From assembly GCA_016223085.1 (NCBI GenBank), contig JACRPS010000003.1, forward strand, positions 62,001 through 126,000: 64,000 nucleotides of DNA, read 5' to 3'. Below, one piece after another: positions 26,014-34,008 of this stretch; positions within the stretch are counted from its first letter, which is position 1, and every line of letters begins with the position of its first letter. The notes under the pieces were generated by a model. The model did not search any database. It saw nothing but the letters and a program-made list of their open reading frames with translations, and was not told where the DNA came from. The stretch is from Chloroflexota bacterium (GTDB lineage: Bacteria; Chloroflexota; Anaerolineae; Aggregatilineales; Phototrophicaceae). A program made the position numbers and the translations under genes.

Positions 26014-28038
26014 ATGCCTGTGTTATCCCGCTTTGCGCTGTTGCTGCTGCTGGTACTGGCCGCCTGTGCCCCGGCGCCGTCCGCCAGCCCAACGCCGGAC
26101 ATAACGGCTACCTCCCCGCCGCCAACGGCCACCGCGCCGGCTGTCCAGCGCACCGCTGCCCCCAGTCCCACGCCGGTCGGCACGACCATTGTGCGCTTCG
26201 CCCACGCCGCGCCCGACCTGCCGGCCATCACCATCTATGCCGGCAGCAATGCCGTTGCCACCAACCTCGCCTTTGGCCAGTCCACCGAGCCGACCACGAT
26301 TCAGGCCGGTGAGTACACGCTGCGGGCGACCGAATCGGGTTCGCGCTCGGATGCCGCGCCGCTGTTTGAACAGCCCCTGTCGTTCCAGGCCAATGACTCG
26401 CTGCTGCTGGTGCTCACCGGCACGGGTGAGACTCCGTTTCAGGTGTTTCCCCAGGTTGTAACACCGTTAGGCAGCGGCGAAAGTGCCGTGACGCTCATCA
26501 ACCTGCTGGACGACGCGCCACCTTCCTACGCCGTCTACCAGGGTGACGACATTGTAGCAACGCCCAACGTGCCTGACGCCATCGCCCCGATCCGCCTGTC
26601 CAGCGGCGCTTCCGCGCTCGAACTGCGTGACGGCGCGGACACGCTGCTGACACTGGAGGACAACTGGCCGGAAGGCATTCAGCGAACGTTGATTCTGGCG
26701 GGCGACCGATCAAATCCCACCACCATCGCCGTTGACACTCGCGCGCCGGGACGAACGGCGCTGCGTGTCCTCAACGCGACCGCGACCGCCGTAGACGTAT
26801 ACCTGGACGCTACGCTGCTGGCCGCCGGTGTCGAACCCAGCCGGACGACCGACCGCCGCGACGTGATAACCGGCGCTGCTTCCGTCCGGGTGTTCGCTGC
26901 CGGCGCGAACCCGGACAGCGATTCGCCGCTGTTAAACCAGCCGGTCACGCTGGATACCGCGCCGAACAGCACGCTGTATCTTCTCGGTTCAGCGGACAAG
27001 CCGCTGGTTGCCGTGTACCCCGATGATCTATCACCCACCCTCCCCGGTGACGCCCGTATTACGTTTGTGAATACGCTTGACCACTTTCCAACCGTTCGGC
27101 TGGAAACGGGCAGCGGTACGCTGGTGACAGCGCGCTTTGCCGAAGCGCCAGCCACCACCACCCTGATTGAAGGCAGCTACAGCCTGATCTGGATTGGCAC
27201 GGCGACCGACGGCAGCGAAGCGACGGTTGAACTGGCGGACGATGTTCAGTTTGACGCCGGTCATCGCTATCTGTACCTCGTCACCGGGCGCACCGACAGC
27301 CCGCCGTTGGTCCTCGGCGACCGGGTCGGCGTCGCGGGTGAGGCCGGTGAAGCAGCCGTCGTGGCAGCGGACAGCGCCCAGGTACGGTTGGTGAACGCGC
27401 TGCACGACCAGCCGCCGGTGACGTTCCTCGCCGGTGATGCGCCGCTGGCGACCGTTGACTACGGACAGGCGTCAGAACTCGTTGCCGTCCCACAGCGCAG
27501 CCTGGTTGTCGGCGCCCAGGTGAACGGCAGCGTGCTGGCAACCGCTGACCTGACGCTGGACAGTGGCCGGCCCTACACCATCGTGGCCTACGGCGCGGCG
27601 GCGGAACAGGTCAACCTGCTGGTTATCTCGGACACCGGGCTGATTCTGGCCGGCGACGCGCCCCATCTGCGGCTCATCAATGCCAGCCTCGACAGCGACG
27701 TGGCCCTCGGCCTCGGCTATTCCGAACCCGCGCCCGCTATCGAAAACCTGCCGGAAGGCACGGACGAACCGACTCTTGACGATTACCGCCGCTCGATTCC
27801 GCTGGGGCTGTTCCAACTGGTCAACGACGTGCCCGGCGGCGCTGCGTCCGGCCTTATCCTGATGTCCCCCGGCACGTTTAACCTGTATGTGCTCGATTCG
27901 AACCTTTCCGCACTGGCCGCTACGCTGGATTTTGTGGATTTGCAAGCCGGGGCGCACTATGATGTCTTTGCCTATCAGGAACCTGATTCGCCACGCGTGC
28001 GGGCGTTTCTGTTGGCATATCCGGCGCGGGCGGACTAG
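26014..28038 (+). CDS. DUF4397 lipoprotein
   Basis: Predicted lipoprotein of 674 aa. The signal ends in the lipobox LAAC (Cys 18), followed by a Pro/Thr/Ser-rich tether up to about residue 58. The rest is a string of DUF4397-like units of about 95-105 residues, beginning with VRFAHAAPDLPAITIYAG and recurring with VRLVNALHDQPPVTFLAG near 455. It has no SH3 modules, unlike the upstream paralogue. GAGGGGG precedes the ATG. Location is the outer face of the cell membrane. Function is unknown; these repeats are common in large exported proteins of Chloroflexota and Bacteroidota. Confidence 0.85.
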   Translation: MPVLSRFALLLLLVLAACAPAPSASPTPDITATSPPPTATAPAVQRTAAPSPTPVGTTIVRFAHAAPDLPAITIYAGSNAVATNLAFGQSTEPTTIQAGEYTLRATESGSRSDAAPLFEQPLSFQANDSLLLVLTGTGETPFQVFPQVVTPLGSGESAVTLINLLDDAPPSYAVYQGDDIVATPNVPDAIAPIRLSSGASALELRDGADTLLTLEDNWPEGIQRTLILAGDRSNPTTIAVDTRAPGRTALRVLNATATAVDVYLDATLLAAGVEPSRTTDRRDVITGAASVRVFAAGANPDSDSPLLNQPVTLDTAPNSTLYLLGSADKPLVAVYPDDLSPTLPGDARITFVNTLDHFPTVRLETGSGTLVTARFAEAPATTTLIEGSYSLIWIGTATDGSEATVELADDVQFDAGHRYLYLVTGRTDSPPLVLGDRVGVAGEAGEAAVVAADSAQVRLVNALHDQPPVTFLAGDAPLATVDYGQASELVAVPQRSLVVGAQVNGSVLATADLTLDSGRPYTIVAYGAAAEQVNLLVISDTGLILAGDAPHLRLINASLDSDVALGLGYSEPAPAIENLPEGTDEPTLDDYRRSIPLGLFQLVNDVPGGAASGLILMSPGTFNLYVLDSNLSALAATLDFVDLQAGAHYDVFAYQEPDSPRVRAFLLAYPARAD

Positions 28039-28057
28039 CGCCGGGGGTGGCATCGGT

Positions 28058-28063
28058 TATAAT
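28058..28063 (+). promoter_or_regulatory. -10 box TATAAT upstream of rmd
   Basis: Perfect TATAAT 20 bases after the lipoprotein stop. A start site near 28070 would give a leader of about 36 bases to the GTG at 28106, with an AGGACAGGG ribosome site. No convincing -35 box was found. Confidence 0.55.
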
Positions 28064-28105
28064 TCCGCCGCGATGGATGGACGGGCGCATACAGGACAGG
28101 GTAAC

Positions 28106-29071
28106 GTGCGGATTCTGATTACGGGTGTTGGCGGGTTTGTTGGCGGACATTTATCACACCAGCTTCACGCGGCGCTGCCGGACGCGGATTTGCACGGCAC
28201 AACGCTGCCGGGAAGTCGCGTCGCGTCCGGCGTAACCAGTCACGAAATTGACCTGAAAGACGAACGCGCCGTCCACGATCTGCTGGCGGTGGTACGCCCT
28301 GACCACATCTACCATCTGGCCGCCCAGGCCTCTCCCCGGCGCTCGTTTACCATCCCCTGGGACACGCTGGAAAACAACATCCGGTCGCAGTTGAACCTGT
28401 TCCTGGCGTGTCTTTCCTTAAACCTCAGGCCGCGTATTCTGGTCATTAGCTCGGCGGAAATCTACGGCGCGGTCCGCCCGGAGCAGCAGCCGTTGGACGA
28501 GGACACGCCGCTGCGCCCGAATAACCCGTATGCCGTCAGCAAGGTCGCGCAGGATATGCTTGGCTTGCAGTATTACCTCAGCCACCGCCTGCCGGTTATC
28601 CGCGTGCGCCCGTTTAACCATTTTGGCCCCGGCCAGAGCGAGGGCTTTGTCGCGCCGGACTTTGCCATGCAGATCGCGCGGATTGAAGCCGGATTGCAGG
28701 AGCCGGTTATCCACGTTGGCAATCTGTCGGCGGAACGCGACTTCACCGACGTGCGCGATGTTGTCCGCGCCTATACCCTGCTGCTGGAGCGCGGCGTCCC
28801 CGGCGAGGTCTACAACGTGGCCTCCGGCAGCGCGATCAGCATTCAAACGCTGCTGGCTACCCTGCTCCAGTACAGCCGTGCCGCAATTGAGATTCAGCCT
28901 GACGCCGCGCGGCTGATGCCGGTGGACACCCCCGTTATACGCGGCGACGCGGCACGCCTGCATCAGGCCACCGGCTGGCAGCCAACCATTTCGTTTGAAC
29001 AATCACTGCGCGATCTGCTGGACGACTGCCGGCAGCGTGTCACCGGCGCTGAAGTGCCGGCCACCCGTTGA
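28106..29071 (+). CDS. rmd: GDP-6-deoxy-D-mannose reductase (probable)
   Basis: Extended short-chain dehydrogenase of about 321 aa that would reduce GDP-4-keto-6-deoxymannose to GDP-D-rhamnose. The NAD(P) motif GVGGFVGG is at the N-terminus, and the catalytic YAVSK has Tyr 142 and Lys 146. The block RPFNHFGPGQSEGFVAPDFA is typical of Rmd. GTG at 28106 is preferred over ATG at 28073 because it has an upstream purine-rich site and the 28073 ATG would lie almost on the transcript start. Gmd follows 64 bases downstream and makes its substrate. A general NAD-dependent epimerase is the fallback assignment. Confidence 0.82.
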   Translation: MRILITGVGGFVGGHLSHQLHAALPDADLHGTTLPGSRVASGVTSHEIDLKDERAVHDLLAVVRPDHIYHLAAQASPRRSFTIPWDTLENNIRSQLNLFLACLSLNLRPRILVISSAEIYGAVRPEQQPLDEDTPLRPNNPYAVSKVAQDMLGLQYYLSHRLPVIRVRPFNHFGPGQSEGFVAPDFAMQIARIEAGLQEPVIHVGNLSAERDFTDVRDVVRAYTLLLERGVPGEVYNVASGSAISIQTLLATLLQYSRAAIEIQPDAARLMPVDTPVIRGDAARLHQATGWQPTISFEQSLRDLLDDCRQRVTGAEVPATR

Positions 29072-29135
29072 CCAACCATCCCCGTTACGGGTTTACGGGT
29101 TGACTCGATGAATCACAGCTACAGGAGAAGCCACA

Positions 29136-30113
29136 ATGACGAAAAAACGTGTCTTTATCACCGGCATCACCGGTCAGGACGGCTCGTACCTGGCCGAGTT
29201 TTTGCTGTCTCAGGGTTACGAGGTGTTTGGCCTGGTGCGCCGCACCAGCACCCTCAACTTTGAGCGCATCCGCCATATCCAGGACCAGATCACGCTGATT
29301 TCTGGCGACATGCTCGACCAGACCAGCCTCACGCGGGCGCTCAAGGACATCCAGCCCGACGAGGTCTACAATCTGGCCGCGCAGAGTTTTGTGCAAACCT
29401 CGTGGCAGCAGCCGGTATTCACCGGCGATGTGACGGCGCTCGGTGTCACTCGTCTGCTCGACGCCATCATGACGGTCAACCCCGCCATTCGCTTCTATCA
29501 GGCGTCCAGCAGCGAGATGTTTGGCAAGGTGCAGGAAGTGCCGCAGCGCGAAACCACGCCGTTTTACCCCCGCAGCCCTTACGGTGTCGCCAAAGTCTAC
29601 GGCCACTGGATTACCGTCAACTACCGCGAAAGTTACAACCTTCACGCCACCAGTGGCATCCTGTTCAATCACGGTTCACCGCGCCGGGGTCTCGAATTTG
29701 TTGAGCGTAAGGTTGCTTATCACGCTGCCAAAATCAAGCTGGGGCTAATCAATGAAATCCGCATTGGTAACCTGGAATCCCAGCGCGATTGGGGATTTGC
29801 CGGTGATTATGTCTACGCCATGTGGCTGATGCTCCAGCAGGATACCCCCGCCGATTATGTCATCGCGTCTGGCAAAACCCACTCGATCGAAAGACTGCTT
29901 GACATTGCGTTTAGCTGCGTTGATCTGAATTGGAAGAACTACGCGGTGCAGGACGAACGCTTCATGCGCCCCGCCGAGGTGGATTTGCTTATCGGCGACG
30001 CCAGTAAAGCCAGAGCGGAGTTGGGGTGGCAGCCACAGGTATCCTTCGAGCAGTTGATTCAGATGATGGTCGAGGCGGATTTGAAGCTGCTGAAGGCGGA
30101 ACACCGGCTGTGA
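29136..30113 (+). CDS. gmd: GDP-mannose 4,6-dehydratase
   Basis: Cytoplasmic enzyme of 325 aa that converts GDP-D-mannose to GDP-4-keto-6-deoxymannose. The N-terminus has [12 protein letters not shown] (NADP binding), then [13 protein letters not shown]. The active site is [10 protein letters not shown] with [12 protein letters not shown] (Tyr 149, Lys 153). The [12 protein letters not shown] block matches Gmd proteins. AGGAGA precedes the ATG. With rmd it provides GDP-rhamnose for the glycosyltransferases at 32-34 kb. Its stop overlaps the GTG of the tatD-like gene. Confidence 0.93.
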   Translation: MTKKRVFITGITGQDGSYLAEFLLSQGYEVFGLVRRTSTLNFERIRHIQDQITLISGDMLDQTSLTRALKDIQPDEVYNLAAQSFVQTSWQQPVFTGDVTALGVTRLLDAIMTVNPAIRFYQASSSEMFGKVQEVPQRETTPFYPRSPYGVAKVYGHWITVNYRESYNLHATSGILFNHGSPRRGLEFVERKVAYHAAKIKLGLINEIRIGNLESQRDWGFAGDYVYAMWLMLQQDTPADYVIASGKTHSIERLLDIAFSCVDLNWKNYAVQDERFMRPAEVDLLIGDASKARAELGWQPQVSFEQLIQMMVEADLKLLKAEHRL

Positions 30114-30895
30114 TTGACACCCACTGCCACCTCAATTTCGACAGCTATGACGACGACCGCGACGCGGTGATCGCCCGCGCGGCAGCCGCCGGCGTAGACC
30201 GTATCATTCTGCCGGCGGTGGACATCACCACCAGCCGGGAAGTGCTGGCGCTGTGCGACCGCTACCCCGGCCTGTACGCCGCCGTCGGCATTCATCCCAA
30301 CGACACCGCCGATTTTACCGAGTCGACTCTGGACGAAATCGCCACACTGGTTCACCATCCCCGGGTGGTGGCGATTGGCGAAATCGGCCTGGATTATTAC
30401 TGGAACAAAAGCCCGAAGGCGCAGCAGTTCGCCGCCTTCGAGGCGCAGTTGGCGCTGGCGGCACGCGTCGGTCTGCCCGTTATCATCCACAACCGCGACG
30501 CCAGTGACGACGTGATTCGCATTCTCGAAACCTGGGCCAGCACCCTGCCGGAGCCGCTGAAAACGCGCCCCGGCGTTTTGCACTCGTTCTCCGGCTCAAT
30601 GGCGATTGCCGAACGTGCCCTGGCTGCCGGGTTCTATCTCGGTTTTACCGGGCCGATCACCTACAAAAAAGCCGACGAAACCCGCGCCATTGCCGCCCGC
30701 GTGCCGCCTGACCGCCTGCTGGTGGAAACCGACGGCCCGTTCCTCACGCCGACCCCCTATCGCGGCAAACGCAACGAGCCGGCCTACATCCTCTACATCG
30801 TGGACCGGCTGGCTGCGTTGCATCTGATGAAGGCCGAGGAGATGGCACGCATCACGACCGAAAACGCCGAACGCCTGTTTAATTTTCCCCAGTAA
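30110..30895 (+). CDS. tatD: TatD family metal-dependent hydrolase
   Basis: Amidohydrolase-fold nuclease-like enzyme of 261 aa. Metal ligands are visible: HCH at residues 5-7, GEIGLDYYW near 91-99, [16 protein letters not shown], and [13 protein letters not shown] at 30110 overlaps the gmd stop (GTGA), and this start gives the standard TatD length; longer upstream extensions read through gmd in another frame. TatD proteins are 3'-5' exonucleases involved in DNA repair or quality control. Its link with sugar-nucleotide genes is probably only positional. Confidence 0.92.
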   Translation: MIDTHCHLNFDSYDDDRDAVIARAAAAGVDRIILPAVDITTSREVLALCDRYPGLYAAVGIHPNDTADFTESTLDEIATLVHHPRVVAIGEIGLDYYWNKSPKAQQFAAFEAQLALAARVGLPVIIHNRDASDDVIRILETWASTLPEPLKTRPGVLHSFSGSMAIAERALAAGFYLGFTGPITYKKADETRAIAARVPPDRLLVETDGPFLTPTPYRGKRNEPAYILYIVDRLAALHLMKAEEMARITTENAERLFNFPQ

Positions 30896-30929
30896 GACAT
30901 AGGACACGGCAACGCTGTGTCCTATGTCT
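30895..30929. repeat. Palindrome AGACATAGGACAC/GTGTCCTATGTCT
   Basis: Perfect 13-bp arms with a 9-base loop, starting on the last base of the tatD stop codon. Variant of the main family. Confidence 0.9.
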
Positions 30930-31108
30930 GCCAGGTTAAGGTCGTCGCAGCGGCCCCGCCGGTTCAAAACCTCCGGCTGTCTCACGACCAGTCCCACCAA
31001 AAGGCCTTAGCACTAACGCATCAGCGGTCTTAACAGCCCCTTTAGTGGGCTTAAAACAGCCTTCAGGCTGTCAGATTCAGCCGGATGGCTTTAGCCTCTG
31101 GCGACGCT
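30930..31108. repeat. Multi-hairpin repeat cluster
   Basis: Contains CCAGGTTAAGGTCGTCG, a hairpin GCCGG/CCGGC (30958-30976), AGCCC/GGGCT (31035-31051), ACAGCC/GGCTGT (31056-31071) and TTCAGCCGGATGGCT (31077-31091). The same order of elements appears at 20110-20470 and near 48 kb. Confidence 0.8.
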
Positions 31109-31112
31109 CCGC

Positions 31113-31796
31113 TTACCCCTCCCCGCCTGCCCCGCCGGGCCGGTTGATACGCTCCGTCAGCCGGGCGCGGAACTGCGCCAGCAGGTCGTCGGCGCGTTCC
31201 TGCGTGATGCGCCCGCGCTCCACCAGCCTGTCCAGGCGGGTATCCAGCCGTTCGGCGGCGTCGTTGATAAACGTATTCACATCCACGCCGTTTTCCGTCA
31301 GGATGTCCGCCAGCGTGCTGCCATCGCGCAGTTGGACGATGATCTCGCGCGGGAGCAGACCGGTTTCGTCAGCGGCCAGGTGCAGGACGCCGAGTTGTAC
31401 GGCGCGCTCGACCGCCCGGCGTGGCAGTTCGCCGTTGATGACCCGCGCCACCACCTCGTCCAGCCGTTCCAGCAGCCGGTCGGCCCGCTTCTGCGTCAGG
31501 TCACCGTTTTCGACCGCTGCGTTGATCGCATCGGTCAGCGCCACCACGACTTCGGCAGTCACCGCGTCCACGCTGCCGCCCTGCGCTTCGATGATGTCCG
31601 CCAGCGTTTCGCCGTTCAGCAGCCGGTCGGCAACCTGTTCGCGCGTCAGACCAATTGCCTCCGCCACCACCTGTGCCACCTCGCGTGCCAGCCGTTCTCC
31701 GCGCCGCAGCGGTTCGTCCTGCGCACCCACCGCGCCGACGCCCACCAGCAGCAGGCCAATAATCAGAGAGATGATGAGCCATTTCCGCTTGTTCAT
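31113..31796 (-). CDS. Secreted helical-repeat protein, function unknown
   Basis: Exported protein of 227 aa. Residues 1-26 are a signal peptide (NKRKWLIISLIIGLLLVGVGA, cleavage near VGAQ). The mature part is charged and helical, and consists of two homologous units: one with GETLADIIEAQGGSVDAV then GDLTQKRADRLLERL, the other with GSTLADILTENGVDVNTF then GRITQERADDLLAQF. The frame extends 13 codons further up, but GGAAGG precedes the ATG at 31796. I do not recognise a named family. It stands alone between the tatD operon and the glycosyltransferase operon, on the opposite strand. Confidence 0.78.
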   Translation of the reverse strand: MNKRKWLIISLIIGLLLVGVGAVGAQDEPLRRGERLAREVAQVVAEAIGLTREQVADRLLNGETLADIIEAQGGSVDAVTAEVVVALTDAINAAVENGDLTQKRADRLLERLDEVVARVINGELPRRAVERAVQLGVLHLAADETGLLPREIIVQLRDGSTLADILTENGVDVNTFINDAAERLDTRLDRLVERGRITQERADDLLAQFRARLTERINRPGGAGGEG

Positions 31797-31889
31797 GTTG
31801 CCTTCCTTTCCCGTTGCGTCGAATGCACCCATCATCCGGCAAAAGTGTTATCAAAGTGTGACGCAAACCGAAATCTTGTGTAAAGCTGG

Positions 31890-31895
31890 TATAAT
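31890..31895 (+). promoter_or_regulatory. -10 box TATAAT of the glycosyltransferase operon
   Basis: Perfect TATAAT. The start site would be near 31902. AGGAGA at 31924-31929 then supports initiation at TTG 31939 rather than ATG 31909. Confidence 0.6.
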
Positions 31896-31938
31896 CCTCG
31901 CGCTGTGAATGAGCGCGCAACCCAGGAGAAGCGTCCGG

Positions 31939-32865
31939 TTGGTTGACCTCTCGATCATCATCGTGAGTTGGAACGTCTGCGATCTGCTGGCCACCTGCCT
32001 GGACAGCATCATCACCACCACATGGGACAAACTGGAACTGGAACTGATTGTGGTTGATTCGGCCAGCAGCGACAACACCGTCCCCATGCTGCGCGAGCGT
32101 TTCCCTCAGGTCAAATTACTGCCCCAATCGGAAAACTTGGGCTTTACCCGCTGCAACAACATCGGTCTGGCCGCCGCCTCCGGGCGCCACCTGATGCTGC
32201 TCAACCCGGACACCGAGATCATTGGCGATGCGCTGGTGACACTGGTGAACTTCCTCGATGCCTATCCGACGGTTGGCATTGTCGGACCGCACACCCTCAA
32301 CAGCGACGGCACGACCCAATCCACCCGGCGGCGCTTCCCCACGCCGCTGGTGCTGTTTTTTGAAAGCACCTGGCTTCAACCCTATGCCCCCCGGTGGCTG
32401 CTGGACTCCTATTACATCGCCAACGGCGCGGGTGATGACGACGTCATCGAAATTGACTGGGCGCAGGGGTCGGCGCTGATGGCGCGGCGCGCCGTCTACG
32501 ATCAGATCGGCGGGCTGGACGAAGGTTACGTCATGTATTCCGAAGAAGTAGACTGGTGCAAACGCGCCAAGAACGCCGGCTGGCGCGTAGTCTACGTCGG
32601 CACGGCGCACATCATTCATCACGGCGGCAAAAGCTCGGAGCAGGTGGTCGCGCGCAGCCACATCCTGTTCCAGCAGAGCAAGCTGCGTTATACCCGCAGG
32701 TATTACGGCTGGCTGATGGCCGCCCTGCTGCGCGATTTCCTGCTGTTGAACTACACCTGGCAAATCGGGCTGGAAGGCATCAAGTGGCTGCTGGGGCATA
32801 ACCGTGACCTGCGCCGGGAACGGCTGGCTGCCTATTGGCAGGTCATTCGCACCGGGTTACGCTAA
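31939..32865 (+). CDS. Glycosyltransferase family 2 (rhamnosyltransferase-like)
   Basis: GT-A fold transferase of about 308 aa, membrane-associated on the cytoplasmic side. The N-terminus is LSIIIVSWNVCDLLATCLDS, followed by VVDSASSDNT, SENLGFTRCNN and the metal-binding NPDTE. The C-terminal part contains GLDEGYVMYSEEVDWCKR, as in WbbL/RfbF-like rhamnosyltransferases. TTG at 31939 is chosen from an AGGAGA at 9-base spacing; an ATG 30 bases upstream is the alternative. Its stop overlaps the next start. Given the gmd-rmd genes nearby, it may transfer rhamnose in a cell-surface glycan. Confidence 0.88.
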   Translation: MVDLSIIIVSWNVCDLLATCLDSIITTTWDKLELELIVVDSASSDNTVPMLRERFPQVKLLPQSENLGFTRCNNIGLAAASGRHLMLLNPDTEIIGDALVTLVNFLDAYPTVGIVGPHTLNSDGTTQSTRRRFPTPLVLFFESTWLQPYAPRWLLDSYYIANGAGDDDVIEIDWAQGSALMARRAVYDQIGGLDEGYVMYSEEVDWCKRAKNAGWRVVYVGTAHIIHHGGKSSEQVVARSHILFQQSKLRYTRRYYGWLMAALLRDFLLLNYTWQIGLEGIKWLLGHNRDLRRERLAAYWQVIRTGLR

Positions 32866-34007
32866 TGCGTATCGGACTGGTCACGGGGGAATATCCGCCC
32901 ATGCACGGCGGCGTCGGCGCGTACAGCCACCTCCTCGCGGTGGAACTGGCGCGGCAGGGACGGGCGGTTTTTGTTCTCAGCAGCAGCGCGACACGGGAAG
33001 ACCATCCAGCCATTAACCTCAGCAACAACATTCGGCGCTGGAATCTGGGCAGTCTGCGAGCCATTGGCAACTGGGCGCATAATAACCGGCTGGATGTAGT
33101 TAATCTCCAGTTCCAGACCGCCGCGTTTGCGCTGTCACCCTGGATTCACTTCCTGCCGGACGCGCTGCGAACAATCCCGGTTGTGACGACGTTCCACGAT
33201 CTGCGTTATCCCTATCTGTTCCCCAAAGCCGGGCCGTTGCGTCCCTGGATTGTCCACCATCTGGCGCGCGCCTCTGCCGGCATCATCGTGACCAACCACG
33301 AGGACGCGCAGCAGGTACAAATGCTGTCAAAGGTGGCGCTGATTCCGATTGGCAGCAACATTTTAGAGCCGCTGCCCCCTGATTTTGACCCGAGGAAATG
33401 GCGGGCGAAAGCCGGGGCGCAGCCGGGCGATTTTCTGCTGGCCTATTTCGGCCTGTTCAACCGCAGCAAGGGGATTGACACGCTGCTGGCAGGGCTGGCG
33501 CAGCTACACGCGGCAGGCCTTCCGGCTCGGCTGGTGCTCATCGGTGGCGGCGCCGGTAGCAGCGACCCGACCAACGCCGCGTTTATGGCTCAGATGAACA
33601 GCATGATCGAGCGCCACCACCTCGCGCCGTTCATTCACCAGACGGGCTATCTGGACGAAAGCGCGGTCGGCGCGTACCTGACGGCCAGCGACGCGGTTGT
33701 GCTGCCGTTTGCGGACGGTGCATCCTATCGGCGCGGCAGCCTGATGGCGGCGCTTCACTACGGCTGCGCCATCATCACCACCACGCCGCAGGTGGCCGTA
33801 CCAACATTTAAGGACGGTGACAATATGCTGCTCGTTCCACCGGGTGACAGCGCCGCGCTGGTTCAGGCCATCAACCGTTTGCGCGCCGCGCCCGACCTGC
33901 GCGACCATCTGCGGCGGGGCGCAGCCCGGCTTGCGAATGCTTTTCGCTGGGATACAATCGCGCGCGACACCATAACTTTTTTCCGGCGAATTACCGAAGG
34001 CAGTTAA
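32865..34007 (+). CDS. Glycosyltransferase family 4
   Basis: GT-B fold transferase of 380 aa. The N-terminal acceptor domain starts MRIGLVTGEYPPMHGGVGAY; the C-terminal domain has LAYFGLFNRSKGIDTLL, then LIGGGAG and the donor-site region HQTGYLDESAVGAYL with FADGASYRRGSLMAALHYG. ATG 32865 overlaps the stop of the family 2 transferase (TAATG), so the two are coupled. It probably adds a sugar to the same lipid-linked glycan. The donor is not deducible. Confidence 0.9.
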   Translation: MRIGLVTGEYPPMHGGVGAYSHLLAVELARQGRAVFVLSSSATREDHPAINLSNNIRRWNLGSLRAIGNWAHNNRLDVVNLQFQTAAFALSPWIHFLPDALRTIPVVTTFHDLRYPYLFPKAGPLRPWIVHHLARASAGIIVTNHEDAQQVQMLSKVALIPIGSNILEPLPPDFDPRKWRAKAGAQPGDFLLAYFGLFNRSKGIDTLLAGLAQLHAAGLPARLVLIGGGAGSSDPTNAAFMAQMNSMIERHHLAPFIHQTGYLDESAVGAYLTASDAVVLPFADGASYRRGSLMAALHYGCAIITTTPQVAVPTFKDGDNMLLVPPGDSAALVQAINRLRAAPDLRDHLRRGAARLANAFRWDTIARDTITFFRRITEGS

Positions 34008-34008
34008 C

